NCBI GenBank assembly: GCA_020637985.1 | Contig: JACKJK010000009.1 | Location: forward strand, 72,001 to 136,000 | Length of the DNA stretch: 64,000 nucleotides | Origin: Rhodobiaceae bacterium | GTDB taxonomy: Bacteria > Pseudomonadota > Alphaproteobacteria > Rhizobiales > Tepidamorphaceae | Direction of reading: 5' to 3' | Shown: piece after piece, positions 18,619 to 26,916 of the stretch | How positions within the stretch are numbered: the first letter of the stretch is position 1 | Layout of the letters: every line of letters begins with the position of its first letter | The notes under the pieces: generated by a model | Seen by the model: only the letters and a program-made list of their open reading frames with translations | Database searches by the model: none | Told to the model about the DNA's origin: nothing | Position numbers and translations under genes: made by a program

Positions 18619-20415
18619 TCAGGCGTCCGCCGCCTGCGCCAGTTCCGCGAGCCGGCGTCCGGCCTCGCCGAGATCGCAGAGCCGGCGCGCGGCATCGCGC
18701 TCGGTGAGTTCGCCGATCAGCCCGGCCGCGCCCTCGCGCCGCCCGCCGCGCCGAAACCACCCGCCGCCAGCGTCCGCCTCCTCGCCGAGCGCCCAGCGCA
18801 GCATGATGCCGAAGGCGTAGGCATCGGAAGCCGGTGCGTAGAGGCGATCCGCGCGCGGCCGCAACAACTCCGGCGCCATGTAGTCGCGCGTCCCGCGCAG
18901 GGTGTCGCCTTCGCTTTCGCCCGCATTCCCCGCCAGCCCGAAATCGACGATGACCGGGGATCCGTCCGCGCGCACCAGCACGTTCTCCGGCTTGATGTCG
19001 CGATGCACGACACCCGCGCCATGCAGCGCAGCAAGGCCGAAGGCAACCTTCGACAGCAACTCGAGCAGCTTGCCGCGCGGCAGGCGCGCGACGAGGTTCG
19101 CATCCAGTTCGCCGCCGCTGATGAGTTCCTGCACCATCACCAGGTCGCCTTCGCTGGCAAAGGTCTCCAGCACGCGCGCCACGTGCGGATTGACCACCGC
19201 GCGGCTGGCGCGCAACTCGCCGCGCACGTCGTCCATCTGCCGCGACCGCTCACCGGGGTCCGCGATGGCCCGCATCGATATGATCTTGATGGCGACCTGC
19301 GTGCCGGTCTCCGTGTCGATGGCCCGGTAGACCGTGCCGTAGCCGCCCTGGCCGAGCTGCGACGCCGGCACGTAGCGCGCCGAAAGCGGCAGGTTCTCCA
19401 GGTCGCCTGCGTCCTCGAGGCCGGCCTCGCCGGCGATGTCGATCAGCATCGTGCGCGCCCGGTAGATGCAGCGCTGGTTGGCGAGCCGCACCGCCAGACG
19501 CAGCGCCCGCGCGGCTTCCGCGATCGCTTCCTCGAAGCGGTCGGCATCCTTCAGCACACTGGCCAGCGCCAGGCGCATCAGCGCCTCCTGGATATACAAC
19601 TGGTCTTCTTCGAGCCGCGCGATCACCTCTCTCAGTTCGTCGATGTCCGCGGCATCGTGGCCGACGGTCTGTGTCACCTCGAAGCGCACAAGCGCGTGTT
19701 CGACGTGCTCCCACGCGGCCGGATCCTGCGGCAGCAGAGAGCCCGCCGCCTCGAGCGCTGCCTCGCAACCCGCCGCATCGCCCGACACGGAACGCTGGCG
19801 CGCCTGCTCCAGCGCGAACAGGTATCGCAGGCGCACGTTGTGGGTTCCGACATGCGCAGCGGCCTGTTCGATCGCGCGGCGCGCGCCGGCGACGTCGCCG
19901 ATCAGGTTGAGACACTGGATATGCCCGATCGCCGCGCGCACCTGCTCGCGCTCGCCCGCCTGCATTCCGGCAAGGGCTGCCGAAAAGCACAGCGCGCCGG
20001 TGTCCGGGTCGCCGCGCTCCAGGCACACCCGGCCTGCATCGGCAAACAGCAATGGCTGTGCGTCGGCGATGGCGGCGGTGCGCGCCTGTACCATGGCGCG
20101 GATGAGTTCGGTGTTGGCGCGGTCGACGTCGCCGCGCCAGGCGTGGATGGTGGCCAACTCGCGCGACGTCTTCCACGCATCGGGATCGTCGCGATCGTGC
20201 TGACGCGCTTCGGCCAGGTGCAGGATCGCGTTCTCCGGCAGGCCGAGCCGGTTCTGCAGCACCGCCTTGGCCCGAAGCACCGCCGGTGGCAGCGGATCGG
20301 GGAACGCACCGGCTTCCTCTACGGCGTTGAGAATGCGCAGCAGGCCGGCGGGATCGGCGTTTTCGGCGATCCCATGCTCGATTTCCGCCAGCTTGGCGTC
20401 TTTTTGTTGGCGCAT
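18619..20415 (-). CDS. TPR-containing serine/threonine protein kinase
   Basis: 598 residues with no membrane helix. Residues about 40-335 are TPR-like helical repeats. Residues about 348-595 form a Hanks-type kinase with all catalytic motifs: GQGGYGTVYRA glycine loop, VAIKII with Lys377, helix C Glu near 400, HRDIKPEN (471-478), DFGLA (491-495) and MAPELL. It should phosphorylate Ser/Thr of protein partners recruited by the TPRs. The FHA-protease gene ends 27 bp from its 3' end, and the trypsin gene is divergent with only 50 bp between start codons. I infer that it works with the FHA protein; the substrates are unknown. Confidence 0.92.
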   Translation of the reverse strand: MRQQKDAKLAEIEHGIAENADPAGLLRILNAVEEAGAFPDPLPPAVLRAKAVLQNRLGLPENAILHLAEARQHDRDDPDAWKTSRELATIHAWRGDVDRANTELIRAMVQARTAAIADAQPLLFADAGRVCLERGDPDTGALCFSAALAGMQAGEREQVRAAIGHIQCLNLIGDVAGARRAIEQAAAHVGTHNVRLRYLFALEQARQRSVSGDAAGCEAALEAAGSLLPQDPAAWEHVEHALVRFEVTQTVGHDAADIDELREVIARLEEDQLYIQEALMRLALASVLKDADRFEEAIAEAARALRLAVRLANQRCIYRARTMLIDIAGEAGLEDAGDLENLPLSARYVPASQLGQGGYGTVYRAIDTETGTQVAIKIISMRAIADPGERSRQMDDVRGELRASRAVVNPHVARVLETFASEGDLVMVQELISGGELDANLVARLPRGKLLELLSKVAFGLAALHGAGVVHRDIKPENVLVRADGSPVIVDFGLAGNAGESEGDTLRGTRDYMAPELLRPRADRLYAPASDAYAFGIMLRWALGEEADAGGGWFRRGGRREGAAGLIGELTERDAARRLCDLGEAGRRLAELAQAADA

Positions 20416-20465
20416 AGCCGTTCTATACTCGCCTTACGGTGGGGTAACCAAACTGGAGCTCATGT

Positions 20466-21368
20466 ATGTCGCAACATTCGACCGTTGGCCGCAAGATCAT
20501 TGCTGCCGCATTCGCCGCCTGCACGCTGGTCGCGCTGTCGGCGCCGGCCGGCGCCAAGAGTGATGGTTTCATCACCCAGGGCATCAAGTCCGTGGATGGT
20601 GCCTGGCCCTGGCAGGTCCGCCTGTTCGACGGGCCCGACGATCCTGCGGGCTTCTGCGGCGGTTCGCTGATCGACGAGCGCTGGGTGCTGACCGCAGCGC
20701 ACTGCGTGGAGGGCGGCTACATCCCCATGGTCGGCTATGGCGGCAACACGCTCGCCGGCCTGAAGCGGGTCGCGGTGGACAGCGTGACGGTCCATCCCGA
20801 CTACTCGCCCGAAGCTGCTGAGTACGGCGACGTCGCCCTTCTGAAGCTCGCCGAGCCGGTGCCGGCCAAGCTGCTGGTCAAGCTCTCCGACGCGTCGGTG
20901 GATGCGGCCCTGGCCAACTATCCCATGACGGTGACCGGCTGGGGTGCCACCTTCGACGAAAACCTCGACCCGACAATCAATGCCCTGTTCAACCTCGCGG
21001 TGCGCAACAACCCGGGCCTCGCCCTGCGCAGCGCCGTGAAGGACGGCAACATGCAGGTTCCCGAGAACCTGCGCGAGGCGTCCATCGACCTCATCGACCA
21101 CGAGTTCTGCAAGAAGCGCTACGGCTCGCTGGGCGAGGGCTGGAAGATCTCCAACACCGAGATCTGCGCCGGCGCGCCGGGCACCGGCAAGGACTCCTGC
21201 TACGGCGACAGCGGCGGCCCGCTCGTCGCCCAGCTGCCCGACGGCAGCTTCCGCCAGGTTGGCGTGGTCAGCTGGGGCTACGAATGTGGCCACCCGGTCT
21301 TCCCCGGCGTCTATGCCCGCGTGTCGAGCTTCGTGCCGTGGATCAAGTCGGTGATGCAGGGCAACTGA
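20466..21368 (+). CDS. Secreted trypsin-like serine protease (S1A)
   Basis: 300 residues. A signal peptide (about 1-30) precedes a chymotrypsin-fold domain with triad TAAHC His79, GDVALL Asp122 and GDSGGPL Ser249. Asp243, six residues before the Ser, is the trypsin S1-pocket Asp, so cleavage after Arg/Lys is expected. Six Cys residues could form the usual disulfides (FCGG/TAAHC, DSC/ECG and EIC/FCK). The zymogen site is not the usual R-IVGG: the mature start would be around ITQG. GGAG lies 7 nt before the ATG. Animal-like S1A trypsins are uncommon in Alphaproteobacteria. Position between the kinase and the V8-like protease suggests membership of the same system. Confidence 0.92.
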   Translation: MSQHSTVGRKIIAAAFAACTLVALSAPAGAKSDGFITQGIKSVDGAWPWQVRLFDGPDDPAGFCGGSLIDERWVLTAAHCVEGGYIPMVGYGGNTLAGLKRVAVDSVTVHPDYSPEAAEYGDVALLKLAEPVPAKLLVKLSDASVDAALANYPMTVTGWGATFDENLDPTINALFNLAVRNNPGLALRSAVKDGNMQVPENLREASIDLIDHEFCKKRYGSLGEGWKISNTEICAGAPGTGKDSCYGDSGGPLVAQLPDGSFRQVGVVSWGYECGHPVFPGVYARVSSFVPWIKSVMQGN

Positions 21369-21387
21369 CGCCTTCGCAGGCCACGCA

Positions 21388-21424
21388 GAAAAAACCCGGC
21401 GCCAGACCCCTGGCGCCGGGTTTC
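21388..21424. terminator. Bidirectional rho-independent terminator between two protease genes
   Basis: A 14-bp perfect stem (AAACCCGGCGCCAG paired with CTGGCGCCGGGTTT, 21392-21423) encloses the loop ACCC, with an A-run on the left and Ts on the right. It can end transcription of the trypsin gene on the plus strand and of the V8-like protease gene arriving on the minus strand. Confidence 0.88.
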
Positions 21425-21455
21425 CTGTTTCCGCCGGACTTAGCGTCCGTCCCGC

Positions 21456-22556
21456 TTACTTCATGAACGACTGGAGCCAGTTGAAATACGGCCCGGTGAT
21501 GCGCAGCCCGTAGTTGTGCGAGCTGCCGCTGGCGACGTTGATGCCGTAGACCACGCGGTCGTTCTTCGACTTGTAATAGGCATACATCGACGAACCGCTG
21601 GAACCGGGATAGGTGTCGCAGTCCATCTCGAACAGGTCGGGAGCGATGAAGTTCGGATCGATCGGGCACGACGCGCGCCACATCGTGCCCTCCGGCTTGT
21701 CGCCGGGATAACCGATGATGTTGGCGTTGAAGCCGTTGAGCTTGTCGTCGTAGCCATAGGCGAGCCAGCCGGCACGCTTGCCCGCGGGATCCTTGAGCTG
21801 GATGACGGCGATGTCGTTCGCCAGGTGGTTGAACCCGTACTCCGTCCCGCTCAGGTCCATGTAGGCCTGCAGGATGGACCAGTCCTTGGCCTCGTACTTG
21901 CCAAAGGGTGCATTCCTGTCGTCGAGGGCGGGAATGAAGGCGATGTAGTCGGCCCACTTGCTCTGCTCGGTACGATAGACGCAGTGCGCCGCGGTCAGCA
22001 CCAGGTTCTCCGCGATCAACGTTCCCGAACAGCCGCCAGCCGTCCCGTCGTCGTACTCGGAATAGACATAGCCCAGCGTCGTGAAGGGGAACTTGTTGGT
22101 CGGCGAGACGCGAACGCGGTCGTCGGTGCCGACGACCATGCGCTGCTTGCGTGCGTCGTCCCCGGCGAGCTCCAGGTCTCCGTCGTCGATCTTGCGCCGC
22201 TGCATGCGACTGCGGTCGATGCTGCCGGCGGCCTTGCGGCTGCGCTCGATGGCTTCGCGCGTCCCCTCGGGTGCATCGCCCTGCGTGACGGCGCCATCGG
22301 CGGACCGCGTCACCTGGCGAAAGCCCTCGACGGTGAGCGGCGGCGGCGAGGAACGGAATTTCTGCGGCATCGGCGCGGAGATTTCGGGGTTGGCGCTGCG
22401 CGCCGCGCGGTACTTCGCCAGGTCGGCATCGCTGACCGCCTGTCCGGCAGCGGCCGTATCTCCACCCTCGGAGGGTTGGGCAATCTGCTTTTCCTGTGCG
22501 CTGACTGCGGTTGTCAGCAGCACTGCGGCAACTGCGGCAAGGCCGGTAATGCGCAT
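21456..22556 (-). CDS. Secreted V8/glutamyl-endopeptidase-like serine protease
   Basis: 366 residues from ATG 22556, which has AGGAG 7 nt upstream. A signal peptide (MRITGLAAVAAVLLTTAVSA) and a charged, low-complexity propeptide-like region (about 21-150) precede the protease domain. The triad is TAAHC His191, ANDIAVIQL Asp248 and PGSSGSS Ser320; GCSGTLI lies just before the His motif. The fold is that of V8-type S1B proteases, distinct from the neighbouring trypsin. It is convergent with the trypsin gene and shares its terminator. It could be activated by cleavage of the pro-region; trypsin next door is a possible activator, which is inference. Confidence 0.88.
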   Translation of the reverse strand: MRITGLAAVAAVLLTTAVSAQEKQIAQPSEGGDTAAAGQAVSDADLAKYRAARSANPEISAPMPQKFRSSPPPLTVEGFRQVTRSADGAVTQGDAPEGTREAIERSRKAAGSIDRSRMQRRKIDDGDLELAGDDARKQRMVVGTDDRVRVSPTNKFPFTTLGYVYSEYDDGTAGGCSGTLIAENLVLTAAHCVYRTEQSKWADYIAFIPALDDRNAPFGKYEAKDWSILQAYMDLSGTEYGFNHLANDIAVIQLKDPAGKRAGWLAYGYDDKLNGFNANIIGYPGDKPEGTMWRASCPIDPNFIAPDLFEMDCDTYPGSSGSSMYAYYKSKNDRVVYGINVASGSSHNYGLRITGPYFNWLQSFMK

Positions 22557-22920
22557 CGGCAATCTCCTGAAGGGCCAGTCATCTGGAAGCTCACCGCGCT
22601 GGGCTGGCTGCGGTGGCCGTGGTCGGTTTCGGCAAGCTGCCCTGCGCTTTCGGGGCTGTTTCGCTGCCGCAACGTAATAACTTGTGCAACTGGCGCCAAA
22701 ATAAGGCAAGCGCGAAGCCGCTTTATGGTTTCGTGCCCCAGCCTGAGGATAGCAGCGAGCTCCATTGCGGCGGGTGCGCGTGGCGGACTGCGGATGAGGT
22801 AAAGTGTGTTCCAAATCAGCTATGGGGCAGCTAGAGAACACTCCTTGCTGCCGGGCACCCCGTTCTTTGGCCCAAGTCTGAGCTCCCAAGGCGGTCACCG
22901 TTGAAACTTGCTGCTTCGGG
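22557..22920. other. Intergenic region between V8-like protease and integrase
   Basis: 364 bp without a convincing gene. It must hold the promoter of the protease gene, and it lies 3' of the integrase, where an attachment site would be expected. No tRNA or tmRNA end was recognised here. Composition is less GC-rich than the flanking genes. Confidence 0.5.
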
Positions 22921-24033
22921 TCAAGCCTTGTGGGTCCGGAGCACATGTTTGACGACCCACTTCACCGTTTCGGCATCGGGTTCCCCATCGCGGAATGAAA
23001 CCGTGGAGTCCTGCACTTCCAGTTCCCCGATGATCTCCGCCTGCCGATCGGGTGCGACGGTGCCGTAGCTCCTGAACGTCGTCATCACATGATCGTGCCC
23101 CATGTTCTGCGACCAGGCCTTGAACTCTTCCGGCGTCCTGCACCGCCGCTCGCCAAGCTGGGCGATGGTCTTACTGAAACCGTGCGGATGGAAACGCGGC
23201 AGGCCGGCAGCCTCGAACGCGTCGCCGACAATCCGGCGGATCGGGCCGGCATTCGACCAGTGTTCGCGCTTGAGGCCGGTTGCCACGAAGTGCCGGTTAT
23301 CGTCCTGGCCCATCGCGGTTGCGGGAAACAGCGGATCGTCCAGCCCGAAGAGCAATCCGGTTTGCAAGTGGCCGAACCAGTCTTCGAAGATCACCAGCGC
23401 ATCCCCGCCAACCGGGAAGAAGGTCGTCGTGAACGTCTTCGAGAATTTGGTGGCCACCTCGCGAGCGTCCTGCACGACCTTGCGCGCTTTCAGGTCCACG
23501 TGCTTCAGTTTCAGCGAGGCAAGTGCGCCGTCGCGAACGCCCGTCAATACCAGGAACGCGATCAACGCCCGGTCGCGCTTCTGGATGTCCGTTTCGGCCG
23601 GCATCACGCCGAGAACATGGTGCACCTGCTCAAGCGATGGGAACGGCCGCTCGCCGTGGGTCCTGGCCACCCGGACATCCTTGTCGGTGAGCCGGAAATA
23701 ATTGGCATCCGAATAGCTGATGCGCTGCCGGTATCCCGGCTGCCCGGCAAGCCAGAGGAAGAACTTGCGGCAGGCATTGAGCCTGGAATTGATCGTCGCC
23801 TTGGAGAGCGGCTTGCCGGTGCGCGGATTGACCTGCGCCATCAGATCCCGCTTGAAGCCGATCGCCTGTTCGATGTGGAAGGCCTTGAACGGCTTGCGCC
23901 TGGTGTAGGCCTCGTAGTGGTCCAGCGCGACAAGCACCTGGTCGGTCGATGCCTCGCTGTAGCCTTCCGCTTCTTCGAGGAACTGGACGTAGCGGCGCTT
24001 GACCCGCTCGTTATCGGCGTTGTGTCGTTTCAT
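22921..24033 (-). CDS. Tyrosine recombinase/integrase with altered box II
   Basis: 370 residues. An N-terminal SAM-like DNA-binding region (about 5-110) precedes a phage-integrase catalytic domain. The first catalytic Arg is in TGVRDGAL, and the end of the domain carries MGHDHVMTTFRSYG with the presumptive nucleophilic Tyr. The HxxR box reads HPHGFSKT, so Ser/Lys replaces the expected Arg; activity may be reduced or rely on the nearby Lys. It is the last gene of a three-gene leftward operon: its ATG overlaps the stop of the HNH-like gene by 4 bp. It likely mobilises, or once mobilised, part of this region. Confidence 0.88.
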   Translation of the reverse strand: MKRHNADNERVKRRYVQFLEEAEGYSEASTDQVLVALDHYEAYTRRKPFKAFHIEQAIGFKRDLMAQVNPRTGKPLSKATINSRLNACRKFFLWLAGQPGYRQRISYSDANYFRLTDKDVRVARTHGERPFPSLEQVHHVLGVMPAETDIQKRDRALIAFLVLTGVRDGALASLKLKHVDLKARKVVQDAREVATKFSKTFTTTFFPVGGDALVIFEDWFGHLQTGLLFGLDDPLFPATAMGQDDNRHFVATGLKREHWSNAGPIRRIVGDAFEAAGLPRFHPHGFSKTIAQLGERRCRTPEEFKAWSQNMGHDHVMTTFRSYGTVAPDRQAEIIGELEVQDSTVSFRDGEPDAETVKWVVKHVLRTHKA

Positions 24034-24323
24034 CGTGCCTTGTCTCCTGTCTCGAAGTGAACGTTCACGAGGGGATCGGCCGTATCACTTATGCGTTGCT
24101 CGCCATTCGGGAACGCCACGTCGAGACCGGCAGTCACCTTGTCCAGTGACGTCCGATTGACCTTGCGGTGCATGAGCCGATGACAATCGGGGCACATGCC
24201 GCGCAATGTTCCCGATGTCGGTGTGTCCGGCAGGAAATCGACCATCGCGCCTGCAGGCCGTTTCGGACCGTGGCAAGGCAGGCAGTAGAGCTCACCGGAC
24301 CGCAGCGGCCTGCGGCGGGGCAT
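24030..24323 (-). CDS. Small HNH-like zinc-binding protein
   Basis: 97 residues. Two Cys/His clusters, YCLPCHG near the start and MCPDCHRLMH about 35 residues later, look like the zinc-binding core of HNH nucleases, though the central His-Asn pair is not clear. It sits between the AlpA-like gene (start 2 nt after that stop) and the integrase (4-bp overlap), so it belongs to the integrase module. It may assist excision or simply bind DNA. I cannot name a family with certainty. Confidence 0.6.
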   Translation of the reverse strand: MPRRRPLRSGELYCLPCHGPKRPAGAMVDFLPDTPTSGTLRGMCPDCHRLMHRKVNRTSLDKVTAGLDVAFPNGEQRISDTADPLVNVHFETGDKAR

Positions 24324-24324
24324 C

Positions 24325-24543
24325 TCAGGACACCCCGTTGGCGATCAGGTCGCGGATGTCCTCCACCCGCCAGGCGGTCGTGCGCGGCCCCAGCTTCACC
24401 GGCTTGAGAAAGCGCCCGGACTTCACGCCTGCCCACCACGTGGACTTCGAAACCGGGATGATCTGGGTAACGGGAGGGTCAGCCTTCGGGTTGCCGATGA
24501 TCTGGCCGAGACGGAGAAAACCCTTGTCGGGGAGCATGTGCAT
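24325..24543 (-). CDS. AlpA-like helix-turn-helix regulator/excisionase
   Basis: 72 residues with the winged-helix layout of AlpA/MerR-like excision factors: FLRLGQIIG, then a helix-turn-helix (PVSKSTWWAGVKSGRFLKP), a short wing (PVKLGPRTTAWRVEDI) and the terminal helix IRDLIANG. GAGG lies 7 nt before ATG 24543. As first gene of the alpA-HNH-int operon, it probably controls integrase expression and directs excision. The frame runs further upstream without another ribosome binding site. Confidence 0.82.
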   Translation of the reverse strand: MHMLPDKGFLRLGQIIGNPKADPPVTQIIPVSKSTWWAGVKSGRFLKPVKLGPRTTAWRVEDIRDLIANGVS

Positions 24544-24992
24544 TGTTTGACCTCGTCCGAAATTGAACGAGGCGATATTTCGGTGTCCGTTAGCCGGAGA
24601 ATAGCCGGGCGGATTGCACAAGACCCGTGGACCGAAAGTCTGCTATCCGGTGCGGTTCCAAACGTTGCTTACCCGCCTTCCATCGGCCAAGAGAACACAA
24701 AGGTTATTTAAATCAATCGGTTAAAATGGGGGGCGGTTTGAATTGACCCGACAACACGCTCAAGCAGTTTCGATTGCGAACACGGTCAGAAGGAACGTTA
24801 AGAACCATCTGCGAATTGGATTATCCCTTCAGCGAACTCTGAGCAGCGGGCAATTTGAAACTGCACCGCCGCTTTGCCTAGCTGTGTCTTGAGTTGTCGA
24901 GAGGGAATCGGTCTGCCCGCACCAGAAAACTCGTTCGACGGCAAACGGATTGAAGCCCGCCTTCCCCTTGCGGCGACCGATCGATAGCCTTT
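24544..24992. other. Non-coding, relatively AT-rich gap beside the integrase module
   Basis: 449 bp with no supported gene. A marked AT-rich stretch (about 24702-24727) is likely promoter DNA for the alpA operon or part of an attachment region. No tRNA, repeat pair or clear terminator was recognised. Confidence 0.5.
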
Positions 24993-26087
24993 CTATTCCC
25001 CCGGAAGGATATGGCCGGCGTCTGCACGCCAGGATACGAACACGTTGCCGCCGATCTTGATGGAAAGGTCCCTCAGTTCGTCGTGGCTCTTCTGCGCGCG
25101 CAGTTCCGTGCCGTCCGCGGCCTCCATATAGATCGTCGCGGTCGCACCGACGAATTCCTCGCCGACGACCTTCGCCTGCAGGGTGTTGAACTCGCCTTTC
25201 GGCGTCTTCGCGCTGAGCTGCACCCGGTCGCCGGAAACCGCGAACGTCACCGAATCGCCCACTGCCACCGGCTTGTCGTCGCTCTGGGCGGTCGCGTAGC
25301 GCCCCGTGGGCGTCTCGATCGCGACCTGGCCCTTGCGGGTCTGCGAAACCTTGCCAGCGAAGATGTTGGACGAGCCGAGGAACTCCGCAACGAAGCGGGT
25401 GCGCGGTGTGCGGTAGATCTCCTGCGGCGCGCCGATCTGCTCGATCACGCCACGGCTCATGATGACCACCCTGTCGGCCATCGAGAACGCCTCGGACTGG
25501 CTGTGGGTGACATACACGAAGGTGATGCCGAGTTCGCGCTGCAGGTCCGAGAGAACGGCCTGCATCCGCACCTTCAGGTGTGCATCGAGCGCCGAAAGCG
25601 GCTCGTCGAGCAGCAGGATTTCCGGCTCGGTCACCAGCGAGCGGGCAAGAGCGACACGCTGCCGCTGTCCGCCGGAGAGCTGGGCGATGTTGCGCTCGGC
25701 GAACTCGCTGATCTGCATGCGCTCAAGCCAATGGCCGGCGCGCTTGCGCCGTTCGGCCGCATCGACGCCACGCATCTTCAGGCTGAACTCGACATTCTCG
25801 CGGACATTGAGGAATGGAAACAGCGCCAGGCTCTGCCAGACCATTGGTGTGTCGCGCTGCCAGGTCGGCAGGTCGTTGATGCGGATGCCCTCGAGCCGGA
25901 TCTCACCTTCGCTGGGCGCCTCCAGCCCCGCCAGCATGCGCAGCGTGGTTGTCTTGCCGCAACCGCTCGAGCCCATGATCGCGAGGAACTCGCCCTTGTG
26001 GATGTCGAGATCCATCCGCTCGACCGCGACGAACGAGTCGAAACGCTTGATGACACCGTCGAATTCGACGAGGGGCTGCTCGGCCAT
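24993..26087 (-). CDS. ABC transporter ATP-binding protein, polyamine (PotA) type
   Basis: 364 residues from ATG 26087, with AAGGAG 7 nt upstream. Walker A GSSGCGKTT, signature LSGGQRQRVALARSL and Walker B LLLDEPLSALDAH are all present, and a C-terminal TOBE-type domain (about 245-364) completes the PotA/FbpC family layout. It energises uptake through the two permeases encoded directly upstream (4 nt after the second permease stop). Being next to creatininase and creatinase genes, the importer more probably carries creatinine, creatine or a related guanidino compound than a polyamine; this is inference from context. Confidence 0.93.
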   Translation of the reverse strand: MAEQPLVEFDGVIKRFDSFVAVERMDLDIHKGEFLAIMGSSGCGKTTTLRMLAGLEAPSEGEIRLEGIRINDLPTWQRDTPMVWQSLALFPFLNVRENVEFSLKMRGVDAAERRKRAGHWLERMQISEFAERNIAQLSGGQRQRVALARSLVTEPEILLLDEPLSALDAHLKVRMQAVLSDLQRELGITFVYVTHSQSEAFSMADRVVIMSRGVIEQIGAPQEIYRTPRTRFVAEFLGSSNIFAGKVSQTRKGQVAIETPTGRYATAQSDDKPVAVGDSVTFAVSGDRVQLSAKTPKGEFNTLQAKVVGEEFVGATATIYMEAADGTELRAQKSHDELRDLSIKIGGNVFVSWRADAGHILPGE

Positions 26088-26091
26088 CTTG

Positions 26092-26916
26092 TCACTCCTT
26101 GTCATCGGCGACGACATCCTGCCCGGCGCTCCGTTTCATCAGGAGAACCTGTGCGAGGATGACCAGGACCATCGAGGTCACGAACACGAAGGTGCCGATT
26201 GCGTTGATGCGCGGACTCACCTGCCCCTGCAGGAAGCCAAGAACCTTCACCGGCAGTGTCTCGTTCAGACCCGAGACGAACCACGCTACGGCGAACTCGT
26301 CGAAGGAAACCGCCATGGTGATGAACAGCGCGGCGAAGATCGCTGGCCGGGTGAACGGCAGGATCACATGCCGCATGCCCCCCCATTCCGACGCGCCAAG
26401 GTTCCAGGCGGCGGCTTCGAGGTCCGGGTCCATTTGCGAAAGACGAAGACGGATGATTGCCATCGCGAAGGGAGCGCACATCACCACATGGGCGATCATC
26501 ACCGAATAGCCGTGCCCCGAGAGCTCGACCCGCGACAGAAAGGCGAGCATGGCAAGGCCCAGGATGACGACCGGGATTGTCGGCGGCAGCAGCGCCAACG
26601 CGAGATAGACCGGCTTGCCGAAGAAGCGGTAGCGGAAGTCTGTATAGGCCGCGCCGAACCCGAGTGCGGTTGCCACGATCGAGACCGTGAGCCCCACCGC
26701 CAGCGTGTTCTGCAGCCCTTCCCAAACCAGCGGATCGGTGGCGACCGCCACGTACCACTTGGTCGAAAAGCCGCCCAGCGGCAGCGAGGGGAAACGGTCC
26801 TCGTTGAAGGAGAACACGAAGCTCGCCGCGATCGGGGCAAAGACGAAGGCAAACGCCAGCAGGGCATAGAGCTTCAGCGCCCAGTCGATCAGCGGATTGC
26901 GGTTGAAATCGCTCAT
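26092..26916 (-). CDS. ABC transporter permease, PotC type
   Basis: 274 residues with about six membrane helices and the cytoplasmic EAA loop (DLEAAAWNLGASEWGG) that contacts the ATPase. It starts at ATG 26916, which overlaps the stop of the PotB-type gene by 4 bp. It forms the inner-membrane channel together with that permease. Sequence type is the second permease of spermidine/putrescine-like importers. Confidence 0.92.
   Translation of the reverse strand: MSDFNRNPLIDWALKLYALLAFAFVFAPIAASFVFSFNEDRFPSLPLGGFSTKWYVAVATDPLVWEGLQNTLAVGLTVSIVATALGFGAAYTDFRYRFFGKPVYLALALLPPTIPVVILGLAMLAFLSRVELSGHGYSVMIAHVVMCAPFAMAIIRLRLSQMDPDLEAAAWNLGASEWGGMRHVILPFTRPAIFAALFITMAVSFDEFAVAWFVSGLNETLPVKVLGFLQGQVSPRINAIGTFVFVTSMVLVILAQVLLMKRSAGQDVVADDKE

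Noticed and set aside
24660..24760. AT-rich stretch considered as a replication origin or partition site
   Set aside because: No iterons, DnaA boxes or rep/par genes were seen; promoter or attachment DNA is simpler.
25011..26162. A 383-codon plus-strand frame opposite the ABC ATPase gene
   Set aside because: The minus-strand gene carries all ABC motifs and a good ribosome binding site; the plus-strand frame has none.
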